Assembly: GCF_000828085.3 (NCBI RefSeq)
Contig: NZ_JXCA02000016.1
Span: 115,098-176,355, forward strand
Reading direction: 5' to 3'
DNA: 61,258 nucleotides
Origin: Scytonema tolypothrichoides VB-61278
GTDB lineage: Bacteria > Cyanobacteriota > Cyanobacteriia > Cyanobacteriales > Nostocaceae
Shown: one piece after another, positions 8,121 to 17,090 of the stretch
How positions within the stretch are numbered: the stretch's first letter is position 1
Layout: each line of letters starts with the position of its first letter
The notes under the pieces: generated by a model
Told to the model about the DNA's origin: nothing
Seen by the model: the letters and a program-made list of their open reading frames with translations, nothing else
Database searches by the model: none
Position numbers and translations under genes: made by a program

Positions 8121-9428
8121 CTAAATAACGAAATTTTCTGTTATCTGGTAACTATCAAAAGCAACTTGGATGCTAAAACATTCTCCTACTTCTCCATCAA
8201 AGCGTTTCAATTGTATGTAGTTATCTTGAACTCTTGCTTGCACTTTCTGAATAATTTCCCCTGACTCTAAAAGCAAAGCTAACTTGATATTAACAGGTAA
8301 ATAGAGTTCTCCATTGGCAGGATGAAGTTGCACGCGAATACTAACTTGTTGGCTTTCCTCTGGTATCAAGGCAACTAATAGCACTACTTTTTCAGACTCT
8401 ATTTCCATTCCCAAATCAATCAGTTTGGCTCGTTTGATACTACCAACACTTAACTCAGAACTACTCCTGAAATTAAAAGCTAGACTGTTAGAATTTGACG
8501 GTAAAAATGTCTCTATTGCTTCCCAAGCATTATCGTATACACCTTCCAGCCAACGACTGAGGTTCACTTGCACTTGGGAAGATTCTGACTGCTGCCCTAT
8601 CTCCTGCGGAGACGCTACGCGTTCGGCTTCAAGCCGTGCGCTTGCGCTTACGACTGCGCTACTTCGGCTCCCTTCGGCTACGCTTAGGGCAAGTCGCTCA
8701 GTACAAGTCAGGGTGAACCGTTGTTGATACAAGCACTGCCGCCACTGTTCATTCTCTAGTAGTCCTCCCCAGGTTGCAAATGGCACCTCAAGCCTAGAGA
8801 AAGTCACAGAGGAATTGCCTAGCCGTTGCACAAGATTTTCTGCTTGCTGGGTGGATAATTGTGGTACAGGAGCTATGGCAGCTTTCATCTGTTCTTCTCC
8901 ACAAAATTGATAACTCAAAGAGAAAGCATTGAGGTCTTTTGTCAAATGCCGTGCATCTATACAATAAGTCCTATCCACTGAGTCATAGTGAGCCAGAGAT
9001 TTCAGTTCTTTATGGGTTGTGTAACCCCAAATTCGCACCCACTCGCCATCTGGTTTGACTTGCACAGCTAAATAGTAGTCTGCTGCCCAACTGGGAATGT
9101 CCACCCATTCCTGAGGAACTTCTAACTCGCTATCATCAATTGCCTCACTGGGGATCAATACGACTCGCCTAGCCTCCAATAAAATTGCTGTGCCATTGAC
9201 AAATTCCCAAAAAGCTGGCGTACCAGGGAAACTGTACCAAACACTCGCTTTGGGAAAATCTTCAGTTGAAATCCAATCCAAAAAGGCATGGAGACAAATT
9301 TGATTTATGTAAGCGCACCAACGACTACTAGGCGTGTTATAAACCTGGCTTTGCTGCCAGGATTGCGCTTGAATTGTTGGTGATATTTCTAACAACCATT
9401 CTCTTGGATCTGCAAACGCGCAAGTCAT
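8121..9428 (-). CDS. DUF1822 family protein
   Basis: A 435-residue cyanobacterial protein that I recognise as DUF1822; its biochemical role is unknown. The N-terminal half is Trp-rich (WLLEISPTIQAQSWQQ, WCAYINQICLHAFLDW). The C-terminal half is beta-rich and ends ECFSIQVAFDSYQITENFVI. No signal peptide or membrane helix is evident. It starts 19 bases after the sigma-factor gene, so the two are almost certainly cotranscribed. Residues about 241-277 (TERLALSVAEGSRSSAVVSA and what follows) are low-complexity and derive from a cluster of small dispersed repeats (8596-8705). Pairing of DUF1822 with sigma factors and CHAT proteins suggests a partner or anti-sigma-like role, which is inference. Confidence 0.8.
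   Translation of the reverse strand: MTCAFADPREWLLEISPTIQAQSWQQSQVYNTPSSRWCAYINQICLHAFLDWISTEDFPKASVWYSFPGTPAFWEFVNGTAILLEARRVVLIPSEAIDDSELEVPQEWVDIPSWAADYYLAVQVKPDGEWVRIWGYTTHKELKSLAHYDSVDRTYCIDARHLTKDLNAFSLSYQFCGEEQMKAAIAPVPQLSTQQAENLVQRLGNSSVTFSRLEVPFATWGGLLENEQWRQCLYQQRFTLTCTERLALSVAEGSRSSAVVSASARLEAERVASPQEIGQQSESSQVQVNLSRWLEGVYDNAWEAIETFLPSNSNSLAFNFRSSSELSVGSIKRAKLIDLGMEIESEKVVLLVALIPEESQQVSIRVQLHPANGELYLPVNIKLALLLESGEIIQKVQARVQDNYIQLKRFDGEVGECFSIQVAFDSYQITENFVI
8596..8705. repeat. cluster of small dispersed repeats inside the DUF1822 gene
   Basis: Contains GGAGACGCTACGCG, the stem CGGCTTCAAGCCG and the related CTTCGGCTCCCTTCGGCTACG. All are short GC-rich palindromic units of the kind scattered through Nostoc genomes. 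The inserted stretch keeps the host frame open. Confidence 0.65.
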
Positions 9429-9447
9429 TTTTACTACCTTATGAAAA

Positions 9448-10644
9448 TTATGGATTTATGTTGTATTCACCATACTGGTTTCTCAACCATTCTTCCAAAG
9501 CAAGACTCATATCTTTAATTTGGTTGGAATTAACAGAAATATTCAAATCCTGGCTCCACTTAATCAGTGCTGCAAGTATTGATTCTCTTCCTTTAACCAG
9601 TCTGCGAGACACCGTAGGCTGACTCATCTGCAACTGTTGCATAATTTGCTGCTGAGTGAGTCCCTGTTGGTAGTAAAGCTTAAGTACTTCTTGGGTTTGT
9701 AAATCCAGGTTCTGTAAAGCTTTTAACAATACAGCAAACATCTGAGATATTTGATTTTGTCGATTTTGCACATCCTCTTCGGTGATCATATCAGCCATTA
9801 GTGAAAGAGAGGATGGGTCTGGTAAATCAAACGTTACTGTCGTGTCATCATCTTGCTTAAAAGCATTTAGAGATTTCACAGGTGGAAACAGATAAGCACG
9901 CACGTAGAGAACTGTCTGATTTAACCACTGTTCAATTGTCTGTGCGTTGCATTGCCCAGTTGGTTGAGTGAGTTGGTTAAGGCGTTCGTGATTGTAGAGG
10001 TTGGTAATAGCTTCCCAAAGTTGACGATTTGGTTCTGGTAACTTACTCGTGCTTCCTGGTTGGTTTTGGACGTACAGTTCTTTGAAACAAGTCCAAGCTA
10101 AGCGATACTGAGCAATTACGCTTTGTGATAATCCAGCTTCACTAAGAGCTTCAGTAAGCAGCTTTTTGCTCACTTTACGTAACAATGCCCAATTGGTGCA
10201 AATATCAGCTTCCTTGCGTTGGCGTAAAATATCTCTCAGCCGACTGGGAATTGCCATAATGGCGTAGGCTTTTAAACTAGAGGATTTTTCCGGGTTGAAG
10301 TCTTTAAGAATTATTTCGACTTCAGCGATCGCCATTTGGAAGTAATCAGCTAAACTATATTGGCTATTCGTAAATTTGGCAACTGTTTTTGAAGCCGCCC
10401 AATAACATGGTTCTTGTAAATAAGCCGACAAATGCATTCTGGCAAGATTATTGGATCTAGAGCGCCAGTACTTGTGAAAGTATTGCGCCCAAAAGTTTTC
10501 TGATTTCAGTGATTCTGACGAACGCTCCAAGTGATTTTGGATATTTCTATACAGTTTGGTATCAGTTAACCATTTGCTGAATCTGTCTCTTTCCAACTGC
10601 ACGAATGTTGAGAACATATCCGTAATTTCTTGGCGAGGACGCAT
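9448..10644 (-). CDS. sigma-70 family RNA polymerase sigma factor (cyanobacterial type)
   Basis: A 398-residue protein with a sigma region 2-like helical part at about residues 60-160 (LADYFQMAIAEVEIILKDFN, AYAIMAIPSRLRDILRQRKE). A C-terminal region 4 helix-turn-helix lies at about 320-350 (LTQQQIMQQLQMSQPTVSRRL). It diverges from the group 1 and 2 factors and belongs to the long ECF-like cyanobacterial sigma factors. It is the first gene of a probable operon with DUF1822 (19-base gap) and then CHAT-CHASE2. This suggests that a sensed signal controls the sigma factor, possibly by proteolysis. Its regulon is unknown. Confidence 0.85.
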   Translation of the reverse strand: MRPRQEITDMFSTFVQLERDRFSKWLTDTKLYRNIQNHLERSSESLKSENFWAQYFHKYWRSRSNNLARMHLSAYLQEPCYWAASKTVAKFTNSQYSLADYFQMAIAEVEIILKDFNPEKSSSLKAYAIMAIPSRLRDILRQRKEADICTNWALLRKVSKKLLTEALSEAGLSQSVIAQYRLAWTCFKELYVQNQPGSTSKLPEPNRQLWEAITNLYNHERLNQLTQPTGQCNAQTIEQWLNQTVLYVRAYLFPPVKSLNAFKQDDDTTVTFDLPDPSSLSLMADMITEEDVQNRQNQISQMFAVLLKALQNLDLQTQEVLKLYYQQGLTQQQIMQQLQMSQPTVSRRLVKGRESILAALIKWSQDLNISVNSNQIKDMSLALEEWLRNQYGEYNINP

Positions 10645-10690
10645 AAACAGTTAAAAATATAGCGGTTCTCAGTTGGATGCAATACAATAA

Positions 10691-11020
10691 CTACTGCGGT
10701 TTGAACCAACCAACGATATCATTTAAATTGATAGTTTCTAAAGCGTCTGTAATAGCTTTATCTAAATCAGGGTAAGTTCTCGTTTCTTGTGAACGTAAAA
10801 ATTCTTTAACTTTTGACCAAAAATTTTCGATAGCCCTCTGGGCGTGCGCTTTGCGCATATGGAGAAAAGTCTGGTGAGTAAGGTGATAAATAAATTAGAT
10901 GGGCACCTACAGATTCAATAGCTCTCAATTGCCTGAGACTTTATGAAAGCTAAAATTATCCATTACTACACAAGTTCCCTTACATAAATTAGGTACTAAA
11001 ACTTGGTTAATATAAGTTTC
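10691..11020 (-). pseudogene. IS630-family transposase C-terminal remnant
   Basis: Read on the minus strand, the fragments give VLVPNLCKGTCVVMDNFSFH (the Asp-Asn motif), then PYSPDFSP, KVKEFLRSQETRTYPDLDKA and finally IVGWFKPQ and a stop (10691-10693). These match the catalytic end of IS630 transposases. In-frame stops and a roughly 28-base small-repeat insertion near 10840-10870, between DFSP and the expected IENFWS motif, break the frame. The 5' part is missing. Confidence 0.8.
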
Positions 11021-11105
11021 AGCTGAAGCTAGGGCAGAACAAGCTGAAGCAGAACTACAAGCATTGCGTGCTTTACTTCAAGAACGAGGAGTTAATCGAA
11101 ATTAA
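11021..11105 (+). pseudogene. C-terminal tail of an Uma2-family endonuclease gene
   Basis: The open tail AEARAEQAEAELQALRALLQ then ERGVNRN and a stop (11103-11105) has the Glu/Ala-rich coiled end typical of Uma2 (DUF820) proteins. The upstream part is replaced by the IS630 remnant, which probably truncated it. The next gene begins two bases after this stop. Confidence 0.55.
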
Positions 11106-11107
11106 GT

Positions 11108-12052
11108 GTGAACGAATTTTATCTAGAAGTCAAACAAGATAGTGATAGCCATCGCCTAGATCGCTACCTCTCCCAAGAATTACCAAACTTATCGCGATCG
11201 CGCATCCAACAACTCATAGAACAAAGTCACGTCCAACTCAATGACAATGTTTGCACATCAAAGAAAATTGCTGTCAAAGCAGGCGATCGCATTTCCATAA
11301 AAATACCAGACGCCGAACCCTTAGAACTCCAACCAGAAAATATTCCTCTCGACATTCTTTATGAAGACGACTCTCTACTTATCATCAACAAAAGCGCTGG
11401 GTTAGTCGTCCATCCCGCACCCGGTCATCAAGACGGTACTTTAGTCAACGCTATTTTAGCTCACTGTCCTAATTTACCAGGAATTAGGGGAGTCCAACGT
11501 CCGGGAATTGTTCATCGATTGGATAAGGATACAACCGGGGCGATCGCAATAGCCAAAACAGAACACGCCCATCAACATCTACAAGCTCAACTTAAAGCAA
11601 AAACTGCACGGCGAGAATACTTAGGTATTATCTACGGCGTACCCAAAACAGAAAGCGGTACCATAAATTTACCCATCGGTCGTCATCCAGTTGACCGCAA
11701 AAAAATGGCGGTTGTTCCACTAGAACAAGGTGGAAGAACTGCAGTTACGCACTGGAAAGTGAAAGAACGTTTAGGCAACTATACATTAATGCACTTTCAA
11801 CTGGAAACCGGACGCACCCATCAAATTCGCGTCCATAGCACCCATATAGGTCATCCGATTGTTGGCGATCCTGTTTATAGTTCCGGTCGTTCCGTTGGTG
11901 TGAATTTACCCGGTCAAGCCCTCCACGCTTGGCGACTCAGGTTAGAACATCCTGTCTCTGGAGAATGGATCGAAGTCACTGCACCTCCTCCTGAAGAGTT
12001 TACAACTTTATTGGAAGTTCTCAGGCGACGAGTTAGCATGTCTCAATCTTGA
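11108..12052 (+). CDS. rluD: RluA/RluD-family 23S rRNA pseudouridine synthase
   Basis: A 314-residue pseudouridine synthase. It has an N-terminal S4 RNA-binding domain at about residues 12-75 (RLDRYLSQELPNLSRSRIQQ) and the catalytic motif HRLDKDTTGAIAIAKT with the active-site Asp near residue 139. The conserved GRTHQIRVH and GHPIVGDPVY stretches follow. Length and order fit RluD-type enzymes that modify helix 69 of 23S rRNA, although RluC-like specificity cannot be excluded. GTG is the probable start. It lies directly after a truncated endonuclease tail, so its original promoter region may have been altered. Confidence 0.9.
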   Translation: MNEFYLEVKQDSDSHRLDRYLSQELPNLSRSRIQQLIEQSHVQLNDNVCTSKKIAVKAGDRISIKIPDAEPLELQPENIPLDILYEDDSLLIINKSAGLVVHPAPGHQDGTLVNAILAHCPNLPGIRGVQRPGIVHRLDKDTTGAIAIAKTEHAHQHLQAQLKAKTARREYLGIIYGVPKTESGTINLPIGRHPVDRKKMAVVPLEQGGRTAVTHWKVKERLGNYTLMHFQLETGRTHQIRVHSTHIGHPIVGDPVYSSGRSVGVNLPGQALHAWRLRLEHPVSGEWIEVTAPPPEEFTTLLEVLRRRVSMSQS

Positions 12053-12351
12053 TTTTTGAAAGTACTCACTGGAGTTTTGACTAGTTCGCGGTGCGAAACT
12101 CCAAACCTTCATGGCAATTGATGTACATCAAATATAAGCGTACTCACTTACAAACCGAGTATTTTAACTTATTGACAATCATACGCTTTCTTTGAAAACC
12201 TGACGGATGCGCCATTGAGAAACCTAAGCTAACCTTTATGGGAATAGCCATAAATGTTCTCTGGGGTTTTTAAAAACTGCATAAGTTATTTTTATTTACA
12301 CCTGTATAAATTGTAAGGATTTACGGTTGTTTCAACCAACTAAATTCATTA

Positions 12352-12478
12352 ATATCATGTCCGGATAAACACTTATAAAAACGAGGAACCTCACTCGCCT
12401 CCGGTACCCTCTCCTTTACAAGGAGAGGGTTAGGGTGAGGTCAAGCAGGAATTATAAGTAATTAAGCGGACACGATAT
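12352..12478. mobile_element. 127-bp MITE-like element with near-perfect terminal inverted repeats
   Basis: ATATCATGTCCG at 12352-12363 pairs with CGGACACGATAT at 12467-12478 with one mismatch. Inner CACTTATAA / TTATAAGT arms and a central ACCCTCTCCTT / AAGGAGAGGGT stem (12406-12430) follow. The element lies in the 12053-12580 gap, which otherwise holds no gene that I can see. Confidence 0.75.
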
Positions 12479-12580
12479 CACACCTACCCTAGAAACTGGG
12501 GTTTAGACTAGAACATGAAAAACGACCCAGTGCTGGTGGGTTAGTAAGGTTTCAATTGGAGAGTGACAAAAACTAGATAT

Positions 12581-14102
12581 TTAGGCTGATTCTGGAATGG
12601 ATTTGCGTGGCTTATAAGTCCTTTTTTTAACTATAGGGTAAGGAATTCTACGTTTACGTGTTTTTCCCGTTTCCCAACCAGGAGATTTTCCACGAGTTTT
12701 TGGAGAAAGTGCTGGTGTGGCAATACCTGCTAAAACTCCTCCCATAGCTTGGGCAACTCTTCCAGGGGTTAATTTATCAATTGACTTTTGCCAAGGTAAG
12801 GGATTGTCTGCAACGATATCACGAGCTAACCACAATTCCCAAGTTATGATGGGCATGAGTTCGCTCCATCTCTCACACTGTTTTGGTGTGCTCAGCTTAG
12901 GTAAAGTCCAATGAAGACGCTGTTTGATAAACCGGTACCAGTGCTCAACTGCAAAACGTCTTAGGTAGAACCGCCAAATTTCTGATAGGGGAGGCATTTC
13001 GTTTCCAACCCAGGCTAACCATAACGGTTTTGTTACACGTAACGAACCATCATTATTCAGTCGTTCAACTAGTATTAAGGATATTGAGTGTTTAGCTGCT
13101 GCTCTAAAATGTAGATCGTGCCAAACACGAATTTGTATGCGCCCAAGTTTTTGGTCATTTTCTTCTAAAATTTGGGCAGGGGTTGCCCAAGTATCTGTAT
13201 CCGAGATCTTAAACTTACTACCGTGAATACGAGGTCTACCCCTACCGGAATAGGGAGGTGGAGAAGTCCACAAACAAAGGTTGGAGCGTAATCTCATCAA
13301 TTTATCTGCAGGAACATCAGCAGTTTTTAATACAAAAGGAGCGCATCCATATTCACTGTCCCACAGGCTGATTGGGCGTGAGGGCAAATACTTACATACT
13401 TGCTTGAGTTGCCATACCGCCTTTGATATTGGACAATCCCTGCCTAGTTATTCTTTCATGTCGTAATGGTATTGCCCAACTACCAGAATCTTCCGGAACC
13501 CAAACAATTGTACTATAACCCTCGCCTGGTGCAACTGGCTTATATCGTTTACGCCAATGATTGCTACATATCAGAGGCTGTAACTGTTGATTTTTCTAGG
13601 TTTATTTATTTCAAAGTAAAAGAGAATCGATATTATTGTTTGGTATTCCACTACAGTAATGTTCAGTTGTACGCTCTTGGAGCGTGACTGCATTCGGTCT
13701 TGCCCAAGCTGTATGGTCTCCTGCCAGTAAAATTCGCGACTTTGTCGGCTGTAGTGCTATTTGTTCAATGTATACTCGCATTAACTTGTTGCGCTGTGGT
13801 CTTGAATCTTGTATTGCCTCGTAAATACTCGACCACTTGCGTCGAAATACAGGTGATAAAGATAGCTCTGCAAGACTATATACTTTGCGTGTGACGGGGT
13901 CTAACACGTAAAAAATTGGGCAGCCTTTATACAACGAGTATCCGACTACGCCGACAGATCAACAAAACTAAGGCTGCCCAATTTTTAGGGGACAATGCGT
14001 GAGCATGATTGCGTCTTTTAATTCAAACATTGCGTCACGCGCTCGACACAAATTTTTATATACGGTTTGACGAAATGCTTTTAATCTAGCAAAAGAATCC
14101 AT
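12581..14102 (-). pseudogene. DDE-type transposase, frameshifted and interrupted
   Basis: Fragments of one roughly 450-residue transposase are spread over at least three frames. The order is MDSFARLKAFRQTVYKNLCR (start at 14102), YSLAELSLSPVFRRKW with ILLAGDHTAWARPNAVTLQE, PGEGYSTIVWVPEDSGSWAI, and finally an open 268-codon tail (12581-13387) with SRPISLWDSEYGCAPFVL and RRFAVEHWYRFIKQRLHWTL. The DHTAW and WDSEYG Asp motifs and the EHWYRFIKQ Glu motif suggest a DDE catalytic triad. A 76-bp palindromic element (13911-13986) has inserted near the N-terminus. This is a family common in cyanobacteria; I do not assign an IS name. Confidence 0.82.
13911..13986. mobile_element. 76-bp MITE inserted in the transposase pseudogene
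   Basis: A 17-base arm (AAAAATTGGGCAGCCTT, 13911-13927) is perfectly complementary to 13970-13986. TA dinucleotides flank both sides, as expected for an IS630/Tc1-mobilised MITE. It sits between the DAIMLT and YSLAELSLSP segments of the transposase, which should be contiguous. Confidence 0.8.
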
Positions 14103-14107
14103 AGCGG

Positions 14108-14746
14108 TTGTTGAGAGTTGGTTGTGCTTCTCTCATCTTCCGCTTAAGGAGTGCTTGTTCTAACTACAAGCATCCCTTCATTTTTTTGCATTGCGACTGT
14201 GTAGCGATCGCCTGCTTTAGTCTAAACTCCAGTGAATTCATAGGAGCCACTGTAGATGTACCAGATACTAGGGGACCTATATCTGGTGATGTATATTTGC
14301 AGGATTTAGCATCAGGCAATAGTATTATCAAATTTTCCAAATTAAAAGCAAATTTTAATGCAGATGAGTTAGCGTTTAATCTTGATGGCAAATTAATGGC
14401 TATAACTCAACAAGACTATAATAAAACAGATGGTAATGTTATGTTATGGGATATTTCTGCTAACCAATTGGTGAATAAGTTTAAAGCCTATGAGGACAAA
14501 AGTTTCAACAATGCCACAGAACGACCAGAAAGGCTGATTAAAAGCCTAAGTTTGAGTGCTGATGGCAGCACATTGGCTATTCTTGGTCAGGACGGAAAAG
14601 TGATGTTGTGGCATACAGGATTAGATGAATTACTCATGCAAGGTTGCCAACAAGCACGTAACTATTTAGCAACCCTTGATGAGAAGAACAGCGATCGCCA
14701 TCTCTGTGACAATGTCCCATCAACCCCCGTAAATTCCGACAAGTAG
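14108..14746 (+). pseudogene. C-terminal fragment of a WD40-repeat protein
   Basis: From about 14210 onward the frame shows degenerate WD40 blades (FSLNSSEFIGATVDV, DELAFNLDGKLMAI then NVMLWDI, LSLSADGSTLAILGQDGKVM then LWHT). It closes with LDELLMQGCQQARNYL and DRHLCDN, a common end of large cyanobacterial WD40 proteins. The first 35 or so codons resemble transposon-derived sequence, not a blade. The N-terminal portion is therefore missing, presumably removed when the adjacent transposase inserted. Whether the remaining 212 codons are expressed is unknown. Confidence 0.65.
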
Positions 14747-14774
14747 ATTTAAGTACTGGTCATTCTTCTTCAAA

Positions 14775-15587
14775 CTAAGCATTAGCCCTCGCGATCGCAG
14801 CCGCAACCTCACTAAACTTGCGCGGATCGCCTTCTGGCAAGGGCTGTTCCTGACGCTTACGGGCATACAGTTTTTCGAGAGTTGTTTGCCAGTCGATGTC
14901 CAAGGTGCTGACAGTTGCAGCAGTTGCCTTATCCAGTACCTCAACAGCGTACTTTTGAATCTCTCTCTGGGCTAGCCAAATCCGAGCAATGACTGTGAGA
15001 TTGTCTTCAGATTCCACCTGGCGGTCAAAATGTGTTATAATTTGCATCGCCCAATCGGTATGAGAAATGGCGACGGCGATCGCCAATTTCTGCAACCCAG
15101 TCACCGCTGCATAACGCACCACCCATTCGTGGTCTTGGGACACTTCCAGCAAAACCTCTTTCGCCTGAGTTTGTGCGGCTTGGATTTGTTCTGGTGGTAA
15201 ATCTTCCCAGGCGATCGCACCTAATCCTCTGGCAGCTGCTCGCCGAACACTGAAAGAAAAGTCATTTTTTGCCGCATCCAGCAACGTCTCCAATCCTCGT
15301 GGATCGCCAATTCCAGCAAGGGCGCGAATTGCCCAAGCCCTAGCACCATAGTTGTAGCCATCCAGCAGTTCCATCAGGGGCGTTACTGCTGGCTTGCCAA
15401 TCTGAATCAACCCCTCAACTGCTGCAACAGCCGCCCCTGGATTGTTATAGCCTAGTGCTGCAATCAGGGTTGGAATCGCCGCTTCCAGACGGGCGGCTGA
15501 CAATTGCTCGACAGCTTCTAGTAGACGGGCAGAGGAGTCTGCTTCTTCAACAGCGCGGATTAGGGTTTGGGCAAGGTCAGCAGTCAT
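14775..15587 (-). CDS. cpcF: phycocyanobilin lyase subunit CpcF (HEAT repeat)
   Basis: A 270-residue HEAT-repeat protein. With CpcE it attaches phycocyanobilin to Cys84 of the phycocyanin alpha chain. Repeats run through residues 20-215 ([75 protein letters not shown]). The C-terminal 50 residues ([20 protein letters not shown]) extend beyond the about 200-residue core that I associate with CpcF. cpcE normally precedes cpcF directly; here a TnpB element of about 1.7 kb lies between them, so cpcF may depend on read-through or on its own promoter. The start has no strong ribosome site. Confidence 0.88.
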   Translation of the reverse strand: MTADLAQTLIRAVEEADSSARLLEAVEQLSAARLEAAIPTLIAALGYNNPGAAVAAVEGLIQIGKPAVTPLMELLDGYNYGARAWAIRALAGIGDPRGLETLLDAAKNDFSFSVRRAAARGLGAIAWEDLPPEQIQAAQTQAKEVLLEVSQDHEWVVRYAAVTGLQKLAIAVAISHTDWAMQIITHFDRQVESEDNLTVIARIWLAQREIQKYAVEVLDKATAATVSTLDIDWQTTLEKLYARKRQEQPLPEGDPRKFSEVAAAIARANA

Positions 15588-15668
15588 AAACTTAATTTTT
15601 AATATAGGGATGGTTGAAAGTTGAATTTTTTATATAGTCTGAGTTTTTTGTATTGTTTCAAATGAACT

Positions 15669-15697
15669 ACCCCACCCTACCTTGTAGAGGGTGGGGT
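15669..15697 (-). ncRNA. right-end hairpin, probable 3' part of the TnpB guide (omega) RNA
   Basis: ACCCCACCCT (15669-15678) pairs perfectly with AGGGTGGGGT (15688-15697) over a 9-base loop and overlaps the last codons of tnpB. In IS200/IS605 elements the guide RNA ends at this right-end hairpin and the next 15-20 bases of flanking DNA serve as the guide. Here the guide would come from about 15650-15668 on the minus strand. Confidence 0.6.
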
Positions 15698-17032
15698 TTC
15701 TGCAACCTCACCCATAGAGTAGTGTTTTTGGCGCTTCATTTGGGATAGTTGCTTCATGCTGCCCGTGTCTTTGCGAACATGGGTACTTGAAGTAGAGCTA
15801 TGCCCATCAGCGCTTACGAGGTGCGTTCCGCACCCCGACAGATTATTGAATGCCCAAGAAAGCATGACTTCACAAGCAGCTTTATCACGATGCTGGATAT
15901 ATCCACAGTCATCGCACTGGTGAACGCGCTCTGACAATTCTTTTTTCTTCTGAGTTCCACATTTTGGACAGGTCTGGCTGGGTTTGACAGATTTGGTTGG
16001 TAGCTCAACATAAACTCCACCAGCTTCTTTAAGCTTATACTCAAGAGTTTGCAGGAATTTACCAATACCAACATCAAGTATCGACTTGTTTAACCCAGTC
16101 TTTTGCCTTTTACGTTTACTGCCCTTCTTTGCTTTCTTAGTCATGTTTTTAACATTCAAAGCTTCAGTTACCACCGTTCCATGACGGAAAGATATACGTT
16201 TGGTAACTTGATGAATCCAGTCTTGACGTTGATTGGCAGCTTTTGTTTGTAATTTGCCAACACGTAGAACCGCTTTCTTCCAACGCTTTGATGCTTTGAT
16301 TTTTTTCTTGAAGCTTGGTGCTCTCTTTCGTCGCTTTTCTTTGGAAAGTTTCTTAATTTTTGCTTCAGTTTTACGCAGAAATTTTGGAGCAATAACTTGG
16401 GCGTACCCAGTAATTTCTGTTTCCTCCTCATCAATCCATGCGGTAGTCAAAGCATCAAGGCAACCCATGTCTATAGCAATAACGTTGCTGACCTTTGTCC
16501 GACGAGACTTTTTGAGTAAAACATTATCAACCTCTACGGTTATAGATGCATACCACTTGCGATTTTTGAACATGATGGTGCAAGTAGTTGGCTGCCCCCA
16601 TAACCGCGCTTCCCCACGCATTTGAATCTGTCCTATCTTAGACAATTCCAAATAACCGTGCTTGCCAGTTGTATGAGCTTTCCACCCAGAAATTGCAGGA
16701 TAAGTCCATCCTTTGTATTTTCTCGCTGACTTAAATTTGGGATACTTGCCCAGTCCGTTGAAAAATCTTTGAAAGGCAAGATCCACGCGTTTTAATGTAG
16801 CCTGCAACGCTTGAGAATTAACATCCTGGTATTCCACCCATGTTTGTTTAAACTCTGGTAGTGAGTTTTGTTGCTCGTAGTAATTTACGCTGTGCCCCAA
16901 CTTTTGATATTGAGTTTTTCGGTTATACACTGCTGCGTTCCACAAATCCTTGTGAAGCTTGCGATGATAATGCAGCTTTTGATTTACCAAACTGGTTGGG
17001 TAAAGCCTGAAAGTTACCCGTCGCGTTGCCAC
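15677..17032 (-). CDS. tnpB: RNA-guided endonuclease TnpB
   Basis: A 451-residue TnpB with an N-terminal wedge/REC part (VTFRLYPTSLVNQKLHYHRK), then a RuvC-like nuclease. The catalytic residues are visible: Asp in VIAIDMGCLDAL, Glu in VVTEALNVKNM, and Asp in the HRDKAACEVML end motif. A four-cysteine zinc finger (CPKCG...CDDCG) lies between the last two, so the enzyme looks active. It starts with GTG at 17032, preceded by an AGGAGG ribosome site (17042-17047). It is divergent from a ribbon-helix-helix gene over a palindromic intergenic region. TnpB nucleases cut DNA matching the element's guide and help retain the element. Confidence 0.92.
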   Translation of the reverse strand: MATRRVTFRLYPTSLVNQKLHYHRKLHKDLWNAAVYNRKTQYQKLGHSVNYYEQQNSLPEFKQTWVEYQDVNSQALQATLKRVDLAFQRFFNGLGKYPKFKSARKYKGWTYPAISGWKAHTTGKHGYLELSKIGQIQMRGEARLWGQPTTCTIMFKNRKWYASITVEVDNVLLKKSRRTKVSNVIAIDMGCLDALTTAWIDEEETEITGYAQVIAPKFLRKTEAKIKKLSKEKRRKRAPSFKKKIKASKRWKKAVLRVGKLQTKAANQRQDWIHQVTKRISFRHGTVVTEALNVKNMTKKAKKGSKRKRQKTGLNKSILDVGIGKFLQTLEYKLKEAGGVYVELPTKSVKPSQTCPKCGTQKKKELSERVHQCDDCGYIQHRDKAACEVMLSWAFNNLSGCGTHLVSADGHSSTSSTHVRKDTGSMKQLSQMKRQKHYSMGEVAETPPSTR

Positions 17033-17055
17033 TTGACATCACCTCCTAATTATTA

Positions 17056-17075
17056 CTAGACTATATTCAGTCTAG
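17056..17075. promoter_or_regulatory. palindromic candidate operator between tnpB and the RHH gene
   Basis: CTAGACT (17056-17062) and AGTCTAG (17069-17075) form 7-base arms around ATATTC. They lie within the 58-base divergent intergenic gap. The placement suits autoregulation by the ribbon-helix-helix protein, which might also repress tnpB. Confidence 0.5.
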
Positions 17076-17090
17076 ACGCCTACACTAGAT

